In this document: positions 23,881 through 38,800 of the stretch, piece after piece
Layout: each line of letters opens with the position of its first letter
How positions within the stretch are numbered: position 1 is the stretch's first letter
DNA from: Zerene cesonia
Lineage: Eukaryota > Arthropoda > Insecta > Lepidoptera > Pieridae
NCBI RefSeq assembly: GCF_012273895.1
Contig: NC_052105.1
Span: 5,556,716-5,620,715 of the forward strand
Reading direction: 5' to 3'
Length of the DNA: 64,000 bases
Made by a program: the position numbers and the translations under genes
Notes under the pieces: model-generated
The model's input: the letters and a program-made list of their open reading frames with translations, nothing else
What the model was told of the DNA's origin: nothing
Databases searched by the model: none

Positions 23881-26800
23881 ATGGGTGTTTTCAAGTGGTT
23901 GCGCCGGTAAGTGAACAAAAATAATGAAGCGATATTTAGTGTTTTTAATAAGTTTTCGAATAATGTTTTCAGCATGTTTGTGTTTATTTGGTGAAAATTC
24001 TGGTTTTAGTGGGGCACAAGCAATTTCGATTTTGTCTAACATAAGATAAAATTGCTTACGACAAAAATTAAAACATTGGTCTTACTACCTAATTTATGTG
24101 TTACCCTACTGCACCGGCAAAAGAAAGAGGGTACTCCTTCACTCTTTTTACAGGAATGATTGAAAAAGCGTTTCGAATTTATGTTGGTATCAGTTAATAA
24201 CTCTAGTTAGTGGAAGCGGGTTTCGAATTAATACCTACTCGATTGGAACATAACTTTCTGTATAAAATATTAACAAACTGCGCTTTTATCATTACAAGTA
24301 AACTGTACATTAAACCTGATATAAGAAAAATATGATGATGCATTTACACATTCATGCGAATAACGAAGCGAATAACAAACACGCAAGTAACAGTGCATTT
24401 GCAATACGCCTTGAAGTTTGCATAGGTACCTATGGGCTTTTTCAGACGAAATCAAACGGCACTTTATTAAGTGTGTGATCAGTGGTTCGCGAATAAACTC
24501 AAATGTTACGTACATAAGTTTAGTCGTTGAATCATGAGGCGAATGGCGAACACGTATGTTTGAAAATGTATAACAATAATTAATAATAATTTATTAATTA
24601 AAAATAAAAATTACGTTAATAGTCAAGTCTTAAAAATTCTTGGTATTATGCTCAGTCAGTCAGTCAGACTATTCGCAGGAATGCCTAAATGCGGCAATAG
24701 AATTATCTTAATTTACTTGGTTCTCTTCCTCTAAATTTAATGAGGTAAGGGTTTTACGGTAAGATAAATAATAAAGATATTAGCAGGTATTCTTATTCTA
24801 TAGAGTGAGTTGTAAATTTGTCTAATTCTTAAAATTTTCATAGTTAATAATCAAGAATTCAAGTCTTACATCGACTACTAATGATTAAAAAGTTTTCCCT
24901 ACGAATAATTTTATCGCTAGGATCATTGACCTATGTATTGTCTTAAGTATTTCTGAATCTTGTGCCTTATCTTTGTATAAATTATATAATATTAAAATTA
25001 ATTGAGTAAAAAAATCATAATATCAATAGCTTTCCGCCGGCGTCTACGCTCGCGTGGTTAAAGGGAATTCCCGTGAGAATACATTTTTCACCGCAGTGAA
25101 TATAGCCTAAGGCTAGGTTAGCCTGCTACCTATCTTCAGAAAAAAAAAATGAATAATATTCCATAAAATCCGTCCGTTGTGACATTAAAGAAAGACGCTT
25201 TCAGTTATTGATTTTTAACACGCTTTTATTAGCTTCACTTGTATGTTTGTATGTATGTATGTATGTAACTCACACCCGTTTTTCTCCCACTTCTCGCGAA
25301 CCGATTTTTATATCACTTATTAGTCAGCCATACTATTTTTCTTTTCAGTACTTTTGCGATTCTTGTTAGAAAGTTTTCTAAAGAATCTATTTTTGTTTTA
25401 AATTAGCCTTTATATACCTACTTTACATTCATAATACACAGTACCTATTACAACTATACTATACCTAAAGAATATTACGTTCGTCGCCATCCACCTTGCA
25501 ATCTATGAGTCTGCAACACATCCGCAACACATTTAATATTGAGAATGTCGTCTATATTGAGGTGAAACATTAGGCCAAATCGCATCCGTATATAGTATAT
25601 GTATCTGAAGCTGATGTAAATAAGTTTGCGACTGCGATTTATTAAATTTCCCTCTTACGTAGTTGCGTATTTTGTTCAATTTATATTCCTTCGTTATTTA
25701 CATTTACAATCGACTAATAATGACTCGGTGCAATGGATGCATGTCCATCGGATTTTAATTTGATAAAAATACTTTAATAAAAACCAGTAATGTTACTTTA
25801 TTTATACAAATTAGGTATGTAACTCACCAACCAACCCACTGAACCCACTAAAACATCTTTAATCAAAAGCCTCTCTTCAAAGTAGTTTATGGTAAAATCA
25901 ATACGGTTTCAGGTATAAACTCAGTAAACTATAATTCTTGTTGAAGTATGAAACAGATTTTTTTATACGAGTATTATAAGAGTTAAATAATATCAGGCCT
26001 ATGTTCAGTAGGAAAGTTTGTAAAACTAAAGTAACTAAAACATAATTTTCACGAATGCGCGTGGAATAGAAAATGAATGATGTGTATCATTCGTTTTCTA
26101 TTTGTTATTCAATTTATATGTCTAATGTTCACTAAAACCACAATATAACGTATGTGACAACTACGTGATTTCGTTGGAAAAGCCTAAAAATGTTGCAGTT
26201 ATCCTAACTCTAAATATAGGAAAGAAAATGCAGATGTATTAACACCAGATGACCATTTGCAATCTCTTACAGCACATGTAGTAGGTTCAATTTCTTACAA
26301 CGTAATTATTAATTACATATCACATTTAATCATATACTAAATACATGTAATAATATAAGATACCTACAAACATTAAAACTCTCGCGTCAGGCTCACGATT
26401 GACCTGTCTTAAATTTTCGTTGAACCTCTGTTTGAATTATTTAGTTAAAATTTAAAACGATACACTTTAATTTTACAAAGTTTATCCATACATCTACAAA
26501 CAGATATTAGTGGTGAAATATAGTCGTGTCCATGACTAAACAGTCACGATGGCTGGATCGTAATTCATTGAAAGTCTGTTACACTATTTATGGTACTTTC
26601 CAAACGTAACCACGTTGAATGTTTTATTTTTGACTGAAACAACCATTCCAAGATATTGTTACGTGAAACAATAAGGAAAAATGCAGATTTAATTACTCGA
26701 TGTTAATCTTTATCTAGTTTCTCAACGAATTTTAGAACGGTTTTTGATTTGTGAAAATAAAACGATCTAGACTGTTTTACAGCATTTAATTTAGCGTTGA

Positions 26801-29800
26801 TTGGAACCGCAATTTTCTTAGATCTGTCAATAAAAACCATAAAGATATACTCGACAGATCTTGTACATATGATTTTTAAAATTGAATAAGGACAGAGCTG
26901 ATAATGTATGTGATGGTCTAAATTCAACCATTTAAACAAATAATGATCGTGGGTTTTAAAGAAAAAATATTATAATTAATATACAACTGGAAGCGAAAGT
27001 ACTGAGTAACGGTCAAAAATGCTAATAACATTTTTGCAATTTTTCTTCAATGTGTTCTACTTCGCAGTATTTATCGATATATTTTTCCTATAACCTGTGA
27101 ATAACTTTTTGCGTATTTTTTTTATTTCTAGCGCCAAAAATTGTCTTAAGAATAGCTGTAGTAATAGTTCGCATACACATTGTAAATTCAACTATGCGTT
27201 TTTATATGAACCTACTAAGTGTTTTCCTTTTGGAGGTGTGGTTCTTTTAATAACTGCCGTTTAATCTTGATTGTAATATTGAAAACCATATTTTTATTAT
27301 AATTTTGCACATAGTAAAAATCCCTTCCCGAATAAACAAAATTGTCCACTAGATAAATCCCAATATATATATTTTTTTTACTTTTAGGCCTATCAAGGAT
27401 ATTCATATATAGGTCGGAATAACATAGATTACTATTGAGGTTTCTCATACACAAAGAAATGCCGTCAATGCTATTTTATGGTCGAAGCTTACATGATAAT
27501 GGTTTAGTATTTTTTTTGTCCTCTTAAATTTGTATTTATATGTTAGTTCTTTACGGTTCTGTAAGTACCCAAAGCGAGTATAGTAGTTTGTTATATAGTA
27601 CTAGCTGCGCCCCGCGGTTTCACCCGCGTAAGTCCGTATCCCGTAGGAATATCGGGATAAAAAATAGATGTTGGCCGATTCTCAGACCTACCCAATATGC
27701 TTACCAAATTTCAGAGGAATCGGTCAAGCCGTTTCGGAGGAGTATAGAGACTAACATTGTGACACGAGAATTTTATATATAAGATTAACTGTGCCCCAGG
27801 GTATTATGAGCACTATAACTAAAAGTTCGTTGTATATCTATACTATACGATTATATCGAAAAGGAAAATGTAACCTAAAATTATTTTCCATTCATGTCTT
27901 AGACGTATTAGAACAACTATTATCCCAATCGCAAGTTTTTGCGAATGTAATAATTAAACTACAATCGCATACGAATACAAATTTCAACACGAAGGTTAGA
28001 CTTAAGTGCTTCCGGAGCAAAGTTGCCCACATTTTGACAATGTTATTTATATCTTGTAATACCAATTACTGGGATAGAGATTAGATTGGAAAGGCTCTTG
28101 ATAAATTACTCGCTGATAACACGAAAACGTATTATGGACAATAGGTACTTATGCAACTTGTATAATAGAAAGCATCAGCTACCTAATTTTAATGTCATAG
28201 ATAATCTTACATAAACAAACCGCCGTCGAACCATCAATTTGACTCTTCTGACGGCAATAAACTAAAATTTGAAGCGTATCGGTAAATAGTTCGGTGAAAG
28301 TAGAATTTGCTATTTTAAACAATAGATAACAACTGTTCCGCATAGAATGAAGTTATTAATGGATGTATCAATCACGACGTCTCGGTATTAGGCGAGTGGA
28401 CGTGATTCTTGATCGTGATTAATATTGACTTACGCTATAGCGATCCCATCAAATAACATTGCATAATAGTATTTGATAAGCGCATGCCGGATTTTAACGT
28501 AATTTCCTATACTTAATACTTTCCTAAATTAATATACAAATTGTTGCGTGAATTCAATATAGGGTCATGGACCATGAGAATGATTGGATATATAAATAAT
28601 TTTGTTTTTTTTTAAAGAAATATAATATTTATGTTTGAAAATGCAGCGTGCAGAATCATGACCTTTTGGTCAGACAGCTCAAGGTATATTTATACATACC
28701 CAATACAATGTAGCGTATGTAAAAAATAAGTTGCCTAGATGCTTTAGCAATCTCGGTACCTAACATACCGATTACCGATTGCTTACCTGAAATTTGTCAC
28801 CTTTTTTACCCTACCAGAGTTATCTAGACGCGAAGTCCAATTTATGTGTATAATTTCGTTTTACTCTTACTTCTTAATAAAATGATTATAAACTATGTAG
28901 ATTAGTTATAACTGATTGAAAAGACTCTCATTAAGTAACTCTAAATATATTCATAAAAACGAAGTAGTTACTTAAAAAATGCAACAACGTGAAAGCATAA
29001 AAACAATTGTCAATAAAAAGTTTAAAAGCTAGACCGCGGCGCTTTGCGAACTTGCGCTATCAATTTACTTACACTTTCTATTTGAAAAGTATGAATTGAT
29101 CATCACATCATTGCGAGTCGCAGGAACGGCTTAACTATTGTCATGATAAAAAGCAACGAGGAGTACATACTTTTCACTTGTCAAGAATTGCGCGTGAGAC
29201 GTGAGCGAAGTTGAATATTGAACGAAACTCATTACGGCGCGACAATCATTGCGAAAATGTACAATAAAACCAGTGAGAAGTGAGCAAATCGTAATGAGAA
29301 ATGTGATGTGAAATGATCGACGAACGTGTTGATAAAAAATTATGACAATGTAATAGCTGTTGATATGGCGAATAAATAATTTCGAGCTACCTCGGTGACT
29401 CATTTTTGTATGAAACTTATTTAGAAAGAGAAATTTTTTCCAAATACCTAAGCCAATGGCCAACCATATTTCAATAGAATTTTCCCAATAATAACGAAAC
29501 ATATATAAATAACGTCCTTTTTTATTTGTATATTACTTAATCGATATTGACCGCCTCCTCGGTACAGTGGTTAACGCATGAGTGTAGAACCAAGGGGTCC
29601 TGGGTTCGAATCTCGGTGGGGACTCACAAAAAAAATGTTTCGGTCTGGCAGGACACAGAAAGCTGATCACCTACTTGTCCATAAAGAAAATCGATCAGTG
29701 AAACATGTATATCATCTGTACACGGGACTTCACTTACAAATTGATAATCTTCAACATTTACACGTCGTCTATGAAAATGCTAAGCTTTAAACAAAATTAC

Positions 29801-32800
29801 GATCGATTGTCGATTGCCGATAAATCTGACCCATTGGCGACCGGAATATGGGCCTTACAGATTTATTGCAATGTATAAATGTTTCCTATTAATAAGATTG
29901 CTCTACTAAAAGCTCGCTGTACAAGCTATTAAGGAAATTAAAACACGAAAGCAACCATAAAAACCTTACGTAAACCTCTTTATAGTCATTCATTACATTA
30001 TTATAAAGTAAGCAATTGATCCATACACGACATATGCACGTTTCATGATAATTAAAATGCACCAATACCCAATACTGCCAACAACGGCTATGTAATACCA
30101 AAATAGATTTGCAATGGATTCGTGTACAAAGCGCTGGTATGTGACCTCCATGTATTCAATCGAGATAAAGGTATGGTATTTACCGATGTTTTTTAGGCGG
30201 AGTATGAACAAATGAACAATAGGTCAATCGTAAATTCGAGACCAACCAAAATGGAATCGTGTTTTGAAACCAACTTAAAAAGAGGAGTTGATTCTTAATA
30301 TATTATTTTCCTGTAAATAGTGAATCACTTGGTACAGTTTTGGTCATTTCCGTTACGAGAGCAATTAACTTTGAATCGTTAAAACTGTGTCGGCCGATGA
30401 CACTGACATTCTCATAGTGCGGGCTTACTGTTTTTATGTTTTGGTTGTTAATTAAACCGACCGTATAATTATTGTTTTATATTTAGAAGTCGGAATAAAA
30501 CTGCATACACAATTCGAATTCTGGTTTTTTCCCACAGTAATATTAAGATGCGTTTTTAATACTCATTTTATAAGAAAGATAGCATCAAGCAAAGCGGTCG
30601 ATGCTATCTAATTTGACATTTAGAGCCTTTGAATTTTGTACCATATGCTATAGTAACACGATGAATTTTCACAATTTTAAACGTTGCAATATTACACTTT
30701 TTATTCAAATACTGAGTGTTGTTTGAAAAATGAATTCATAAGAAATAACACATTTATGTTCATTTGTTGATTATTTTAGAGAGCGGGTGACAGTCACGAC
30801 TAGTCAGATAAATCCATCCGAAGCAGAAGCTGATGAGCCTACAAATGGGCACATAGGCACAATACGCACTGAAGAGTACAAACGGGACTTAGCAGAGTTT
30901 CAAGCCAGGCGTTCTGCTGGTTACAACGAACTGAAAGAAACACCAAACAGAAAGAAATGTGGACGACACTCCCTTCCCGTCTCGTGCACAGATTGCGCCG
31001 GCGATCCCGACAAAACATTCAACTACGAGAAGAAATCCGCGCTGAAGTACAAAAAGAAATTGCACAAAAGGGCCCGAAGCGCCCAACCCGATGACAAACA
31101 CGACGGCGTGCCAAACATACAGTTCCTTTTTCAGAATCAGGTATTCATGCCGGGAAATGTGTTCAAAACCTCGTTTTCGGAACCAAGGAAACGTAGCCAG
31201 TGCAGGTCGCCAGAGTTTTTGACGCAGAAACACATAGATTTCGATGATGAGCAGCCGGTGTCGCCTCTATTCCTCAAAAACAACTCTCTTCCGTTCGATG
31301 TTAAGAATTTTCTGGATTCACGAAGCGATGAAGAGGAAGTTGACGGCTTTGTGGATGAGAAAGCGAATTCCGCTGAATCAAGTAGGACAGATGATACAAA
31401 GGTGAATTATTTATTATTCTTAATATCCTTATTACATAATACATTCAATGATTTATACTTCACTTATATTATATTTTAGTATTGATGCCGTAATATCTTT
31501 ATGTTTATTTCAAGAAATATCTGGACAAAGTTTAAAATAACCTTGGAGTATCTTACTTGTAATTTCGCGTTTATGAATGGAAACATAGTGTAGTTTATAA
31601 ACATATAATTTGCACAATTGCCGCGTTAAAATTGTATTTTGTATATATCAACTTCCTGCAGTACGCTTTGAAGTTTTCTCAAATCTATGAGAAACACTGT
31701 TTCAGAGCGATGCGAGTACGTTCGGTTTACCGATAGCTAGTTCATGCAACCTCAACATGACGTACGATAGAAACAAGAAGTGGTGTCTCGGTAAATGGGG
31801 CGTCGTGCCGGTTCAAATGAAAACTTTGTATGGCGTCACTATGGAACAGGTGAAGAAGAAGCGCAATATGGAGATCAATATTCTAAGGTAATCGCTACTG
31901 TAAATAAATCTTATAATAAGGTACAGGAAAGTAATTAATAGGTAAGACAAAGGGTATGATTACTTTTGTTTTCACCTGTGTTTGCGGGTAGTTTGCAAAT
32001 ACTATGTTAGTTTATTATGGATTCGCGTTGAAACGACTGACCGGGCGGATTTTGATTTTAAATTAATTGAAATGTATAGAGAATTTCAAATCGGTAAACT
32101 ACTGGAAATCAGCCATTGCGACACGCTTTGCTTAGCAACATATATTTCACGCAGTTTTAAAATAACTTTATTTGATTGATATAATATATGTTAAACCATA
32201 TAGCTATTTTATTAAGTCCATATGGATTAAACATTTTAATTGTTTAAGTGAAATCGTTTAGTGTGCGCAGGTGATTATCCAGTAACTATTATATACCTAC
32301 ATCGAAAATCTTTAAACTGGTATAGAAAGTACTTTACCTGATGAAAAAAATTACAATATCAACTTTTCAAAAAATAAACGAGGAATAACCAGAAATTTTA
32401 CATTACACCAACGACTGTACCATGTATACTGCTATTACTTAAATGGAGTCGGAACAGTGCCTTAGCTCCATAGCCAGCAACCTGGACAGATCTTTCTCTT
32501 ATATATTATACTATCATTGTTCTGACATTTCCATTATCATTCAACTTTTTTTCCTATAAAAAAAAAACGATTTTAAAACTGTTTTTTTCAACCCTACGGC
32601 TTGCAAAGCTTTTATCAGTACCACAGGCTGTTCAAAGTTTCCGTTTCACTATGGACCCTTTTGATGTTTAACTGGAGAACGCTCTGACGCATACCCAACG
32701 TCTTCTATAAAAATGCTCTGGGTTATATCGGACTCTGATTGCAATAGTTGACTACCGACTAAATTCATTACGTAGCTTAGGCTTTTTGTCATAGGTACCA

Positions 32801-35800
32801 AACCCATGAGCCATCACTGTTGACCCTTTGTGATTTGCAGAAAATGTCGCCACCCGAACGTAATTCTGCTAATGGGCTTGTATCCGGATGTTCAAAACAA
32901 CGTGCATATAGTTTGCGAGAGAACTCTTGATACACTCTTCAGTATAATACATGAGCAGGTAATTAATAATAAGATAATAGTTATATTGTTAAATATGAAA
33001 CTAACCTTGTATATTTAACTTAAACATGCTCATAACTTTAAACTAAACATAAACTCGGATGACTAGTTAATTAGTTAATTACAGATCCAAAAACAGTTTG
33101 TTTAAAAATAAATTAGATACGTAAAATAAATGCAACTCCTTTTATATTACTCAACCCTATATCCATTTTATATAGTAACAATTAAAGTCGAGCGATTTAT
33201 GCTCAACAAAATTGTTATTCAGCAATTGCTACATACATATTGGTTAAAAATTTCTTCATTAAAATCAATTAAAAATGCAACAAACAATTTCCCAACAGGG
33301 TCGAGTGTTAAGCACGCAAACGGCGGTCCACTACGCGTTAGACATAACTAGCGCCCTGGCGTTTCTCATGATGCAAGGCTACATTCACACTGACCTGAAT
33401 AGCGCTAGCATAATGCTCACTTCACATGACACGGCGAAACTCGCGGATCTGAGCCCGTGCGTGAAGGTGCCTAAAATTAAGATGACCGAAAAGGACTATG
33501 ACGCGTATTCGCCTGAACCGTTGTATGTTAATATTGAAGGTAAGTAAGAGAAGTGGCAGGACAAAGTGAGTATAAATGTGTATGTAAGTGAAATTATTGA
33601 CCGCCTCCTTGGTACAGTGGTTAACGCGTGAGCTTAGAACCGAGGGGTCCTGGGTTCGATTCCCGGTGAGGACGCACAAAAAAAAAAAAATGTCTCGGTC
33701 TGGCAGGACACAGAAGGCTGTATATCATCTGCCCCATACCCCACTAGGGGACACGGGACTTCACTTTTTTTTTTTAAGTGAAATTGTCTCTGAAGTAAAA
33801 TTCAACTAAAGCACATATTTTTTTTTAAATTGATCAATAGTATTTATCATGAGCAAAGTGGTCTTGCTTATTTTATACCTTCATTGAGGGTATGAGTCTT
33901 ATATCCAATACTAATAGTTAACATTATTTTTAAATATACCTAACTGACTGCAAACCATAAACTTGCTTTTTACGACGACCTAAATATTAATAAAGTAAAA
34001 TTGATATAAATGTAATCATTCCATGTGTAAAACTTTATTCAACATTGTTGATACAATATGTTCAGGCAAGTAGATCTACATACACAAAAAAATCTAAAAT
34101 ACCAGTTACAGTCTCTAACACTATTGATATCCCCGCCCCACCATAAGTAAACATATATATTTATATATATTCAATGAACAGACACATGCAAAACAAGGAC
34201 GGCGGATTCAGAGCCCCTGCTGTCCGGGCGCTCCCTAGGGCCCGAGGGCTCCGCGCTGAAGGAGTACAAGGTCTACATGCACTCGGCGCGGTACGGGTGG
34301 CACGCACCCGAGCTGTTCCAGCCGGACGACGACGGGCTCGTGAGACCCTGCTCCAAGAGCGACGTGTACTCGCTGTGCGTGGTGCTGTGGGAGTGCTGTA
34401 ATGGTGGGTCACTTTGTATGGTTGTCGTTTAAGGGGAGATTTGTTCCTGTTGTTTCTTGTACTTTGGTTCTGGTTGTGGAATTTTGCCTGAAATGATGAG
34501 AGATTATTTGGATCATTTCAATTGTAATTTCACTAGTGGCCGTGGAAAATGTTGTTCTATGTCTATGTAGAAAATAATATTTTAGGTATCATTCTATAGT
34601 AGTCTGCCCAGTGAAGTTTGTAATGATGATAAATATTATGGAAAATAGTAATGAGATATTTATCGATAAACATTTCATTAATTTTATGTTTTAGGAGCTA
34701 CCTCATCAACTAATAAAACATGTAAATCTTATACCTATCCAATGAAATGGGAAAAAAAAGATTTACATTATGAAGCATTTAAAATGTTTGTTATTATGTC
34801 ATTTAATTTTGCCCAATTATAATCCCTGAATAATAATTAGCTTCTATCATAATCAGGAAAAATCACATAATTATGTTGCACTATACAGTTAGAACAACAA
34901 CAAAACACAAAACTCAATTGAATTATAATTAATAACAATTTTCAAATTCACAGCCAAAATCCCATGGAAGGGCTACTCCTACGAGAAGCTCAAAGAAACA
35001 TACACGGTATGGAAGACAGGTATACGTCTGCCCCAAGATGGGACTTACCCTGGCTGCTTATTAGCTCTACTCCAGAGAGGCCTTACTCTGTCCAGGGAGG
35101 AGAGGATCAGTCTGACAGACTTGCAGCATACTCTACAGAGTGTTAAGGTTTTTATATAATTTTCTTTCTTAAGAGAATGGTGTATATTTTTAATTGTAAT
35201 TTATTGTGTAATTTTGAACTGTGAATGCAGTTGCAATTGAGAATTTTAGTGCAAATCATAAATAATAATTTTGATGAAAATTGCTAGCGCTACAGTGTAA
35301 TGTGGAATTTGTTATAAGATAAATGTGGACTGAAATTAGATTCCACTTAAATAATCTGTACTTACACATATAGGTACGTTATTTTCGCTTGCTCATTCGC
35401 CAACGTCCATACCACGTTGAATACACCGGTTCTCGTCCGATCACCGAAGTTAAGCAACGTCGGGCGCGGTCAGTACTTGGATGGGTGACCGCCTGGGAAC
35501 ACCGCGTGATGTTGGCTTTTTGCTGCTTATCAGGGACTTATTTTTAAACCGAAATGTTCTATGCTTCACTTTGTTTAAGTATTTAATTCTAAACTCGTGA
35601 TAAGGGTAAAAAAAAAATCAGTCTTAAAAAGTACTTTTAGAAAAAAAAAAATAGTATGGTTTGTTCCTTTGAAGTAGAACAGTTTTTAGCCAACATTGAA
35701 TAAATTGTTAATAAGTTCTGAAACACCTTTTTTCAGTTCATTGAGCGAGATCTAGCTAATATAAGTAGTAATTCAATAAATTTCTGAAAGTGTAGAGTTG

Positions 35801-38800
35801 AATTTCAACTATAGAGAACTTTTTAAGTTTGCTATTCTGATGCTTCTGTTACATTTATCTAGGTATTGGGATAAACTATATTTAGCCCCTAAAAACATGA
35901 TAAATATTAGCTACAGCGTTTATTTGTTACTTGTTAATGTTGGTGTACTTTATAATTATTGTTTTACCTACAAGAACAGACTTGAATCCCATTGAAATAT
36001 TGTATGTTCGCTATTCATACATATAGATACGTTATTTTCGCTTGCTTTATCGCCAACGTCCATACCACGTTGAATACACCGGTTCTCGTCCGATCACCGA
36101 AGTTAAGCAACGTCGGGCGCGGTCAGTACTTGGATGGGTGACCGCCTGGGAACACCGCGTGATGTTGGCTTTTTGCTACTCGTTGGGATTAATTTTTTAA
36201 CATACCATCCCTTTTAGATTTTCGACTACAGTGAAGACGGATATAATTATTGTGTACTGAGAACTGAGTACTGACTGCAAATAATCTTCATCATAATTTC
36301 CTATTTGTTATGATTGATGTATCCAGATCAACATTGATATAAATATATCAATTCATTATTTTGAATTTAAAAACGTGTAAATTATATCTAATACTTATTT
36401 TTAAACTCTCTACACAATATTTGAGTTGAGATTTAAAGCTAACTGCAACCAAATCAAAAACTGCCACAATGCTTCAATAAATTAATACACCATAAAGAGT
36501 CAAGGTTCCAAACTATAAACATACTATACACTTAAATAAGAAACAAAAAGATTTTTTGTGTGCCTCAAAATAAATTGGTACATTATTTTGAATTTTGTAT
36601 AAGGAAAAGGATTACATTCCAAACATAACACACAATAAATTTAATAACACAAAATAAAATAATACATCTTTTTGAGTTTAATTCGTTATAGATAGCAACA
36701 TTCTCATACTTTCACCTGCTACCCTTATAGTGCCAAGTATGCTAACGTGTTACTTTTGTGTGCGCATTTGAATTACATTGTATATTACAGACCGATCACA
36801 AGATCTTATTCGCATGACTGATCTTGTCATTATATTCCCGATGAATATTTTCGCTTGCTTTATCGCCAATGTCCATACCACGTTGAATTCACCGGTTCTC
36901 GTCCGATCACCGAAGTTAAGCAACGTCGGGCGCGGTCAGTACTTGGATGGGTGACCGCCTGGGAACACCGCGTGATGTTGGCTTTTTGCGATTATTTTCA
37001 ATAAAAGTTTTTTTTAGTAACAATTTTCAGCAGACCTAAATATTCAATCTGGGATTATTTTAATCATTCAATAATTTATACTTTCAGAATGCCCTTAATG
37101 AGATGGAATACATTATTATACCAGAACGTTTGCCAAAGAAGAGGTCTGACTTTAGTTCCCAAGCATGGGACTCCACCACACCAAGTGATTCCGACTGTAT
37201 CAGCCCAAAAAATATTGAACACGACGCAGTCATACACACACGGAGCTCCACGGAAAGTGAAAATAAGAGTGGAAGTCCCATTTACCACACCATTCGCAAA
37301 ACCTCCCTCCCCGAGCCCTACGATCGTGTCGACAAATGCTTTATATCCAATGAAGACTTAAATGAGCGACTCCTTAACAAATACGATAATTTAGAAAAGG
37401 ATTATTCAAGTGCGTGCTCCACGCCGATATCAAAATTTCGCGAGCGAATTAAAGACACTCCAGGCACTTTACACAGGAGCGATTCGACGGAGTATTGCAG
37501 CATTTTAAGCCCAGAAGCGAGAAATTTCGCCCTTAACGACAATAGCATTAAGGATCAGAGCGGCGAACGACCTACGGCGAAATTGAGCCGTAGCTTCACG
37601 CCGAAGTCTTATAAACCCTTACATATTAAAGTGCCGGAATTCAATTTGGACTCTATCCGCGATATACTTAAGGACCGTAATGCAAATGAAAGTGTTTCGT
37701 ATAACTTTGATATAAAGAACTATAGCTTACCTAGTACGCCTATAGCCCGCAGTACAAAGTTGAGGAAGAATGCCTGGCTGTCGGGAGAGTTGAGTGTGAA
37801 GGACACTAGTTCGGAAATATTAAAAGTTGTGTGTAAAGAAAACGGAACGGACCATAAATTGAATGGTGAGATAAACTTGTGTTTGTTGTATAATTTGACA
37901 TTTGCGCAGTTTAGGAAATAACTTTAATGCTACCATTACTTCATATTTTTTTAGGTTTCAAACACATTTATTATAATTAGTTTCTTCTTTGAAATACATA
38001 CCTATAATTTATTAATTATAATAAATACTTAAACATTAAAAGTTTAATAATGGAATTTTTTAAATCGGTTCGGTAGTTCCCGAGATTAACATTTTCAAAC
38101 AATAAACTCTTTAGCATTAAATGTAATTTTTGTATTCGTTATAATACGAATATAAAATTGAAAAAAATATATATTAACATATAATGATAGCCTAATACAA
38201 GTAGTTCAATTTGTACATTTTAAAAGTGAGTTCTAAGTACTCACGGATATTCTTGTGTACATTTTAAGAGAGAAAAGCATGTTCTGAATATCAAGAAAAG
38301 TGATGTATTCCCCTCATTGCGAGTAACGTTAAAAATAAAATTAAACCAAAATATATGCACACAGTACTATAATATTATTATGGTATCTTTTGCTGAAGCT
38401 ATCGCCAACGTCCATACCACGTTGAATACACCGGTTCTCGTCCGATCACCGAAGTTAAGCAACGTCGGGCGCGGTCAGTACTTGGATGGGTGACCGCCTG
38501 GGAACACCGCGTGATGTTGGCTTTTTTGCGTCGTATTTTATACATACACATGCATGTTTTTTTTTATTTTAATTGTCTGCAATAATTTTTTGTTTTTTTT
38601 TTTTTACTCCTATTGTCTGTAAAGAAATAATTTCATTCGTTTATCATTTTAATATTTCTAGAAAAACCTGTGCTAAGCGAACCAGCTAGTACGATGGTAG
38701 TTGATAAACAAGTACAAAGAATTGAAAGTGAATTTGTGGGCTTACAAAATGGTGGTAGTATAGGCGAGAGGTCCCGACAGGCATCGGAGAGTGAGGACAC

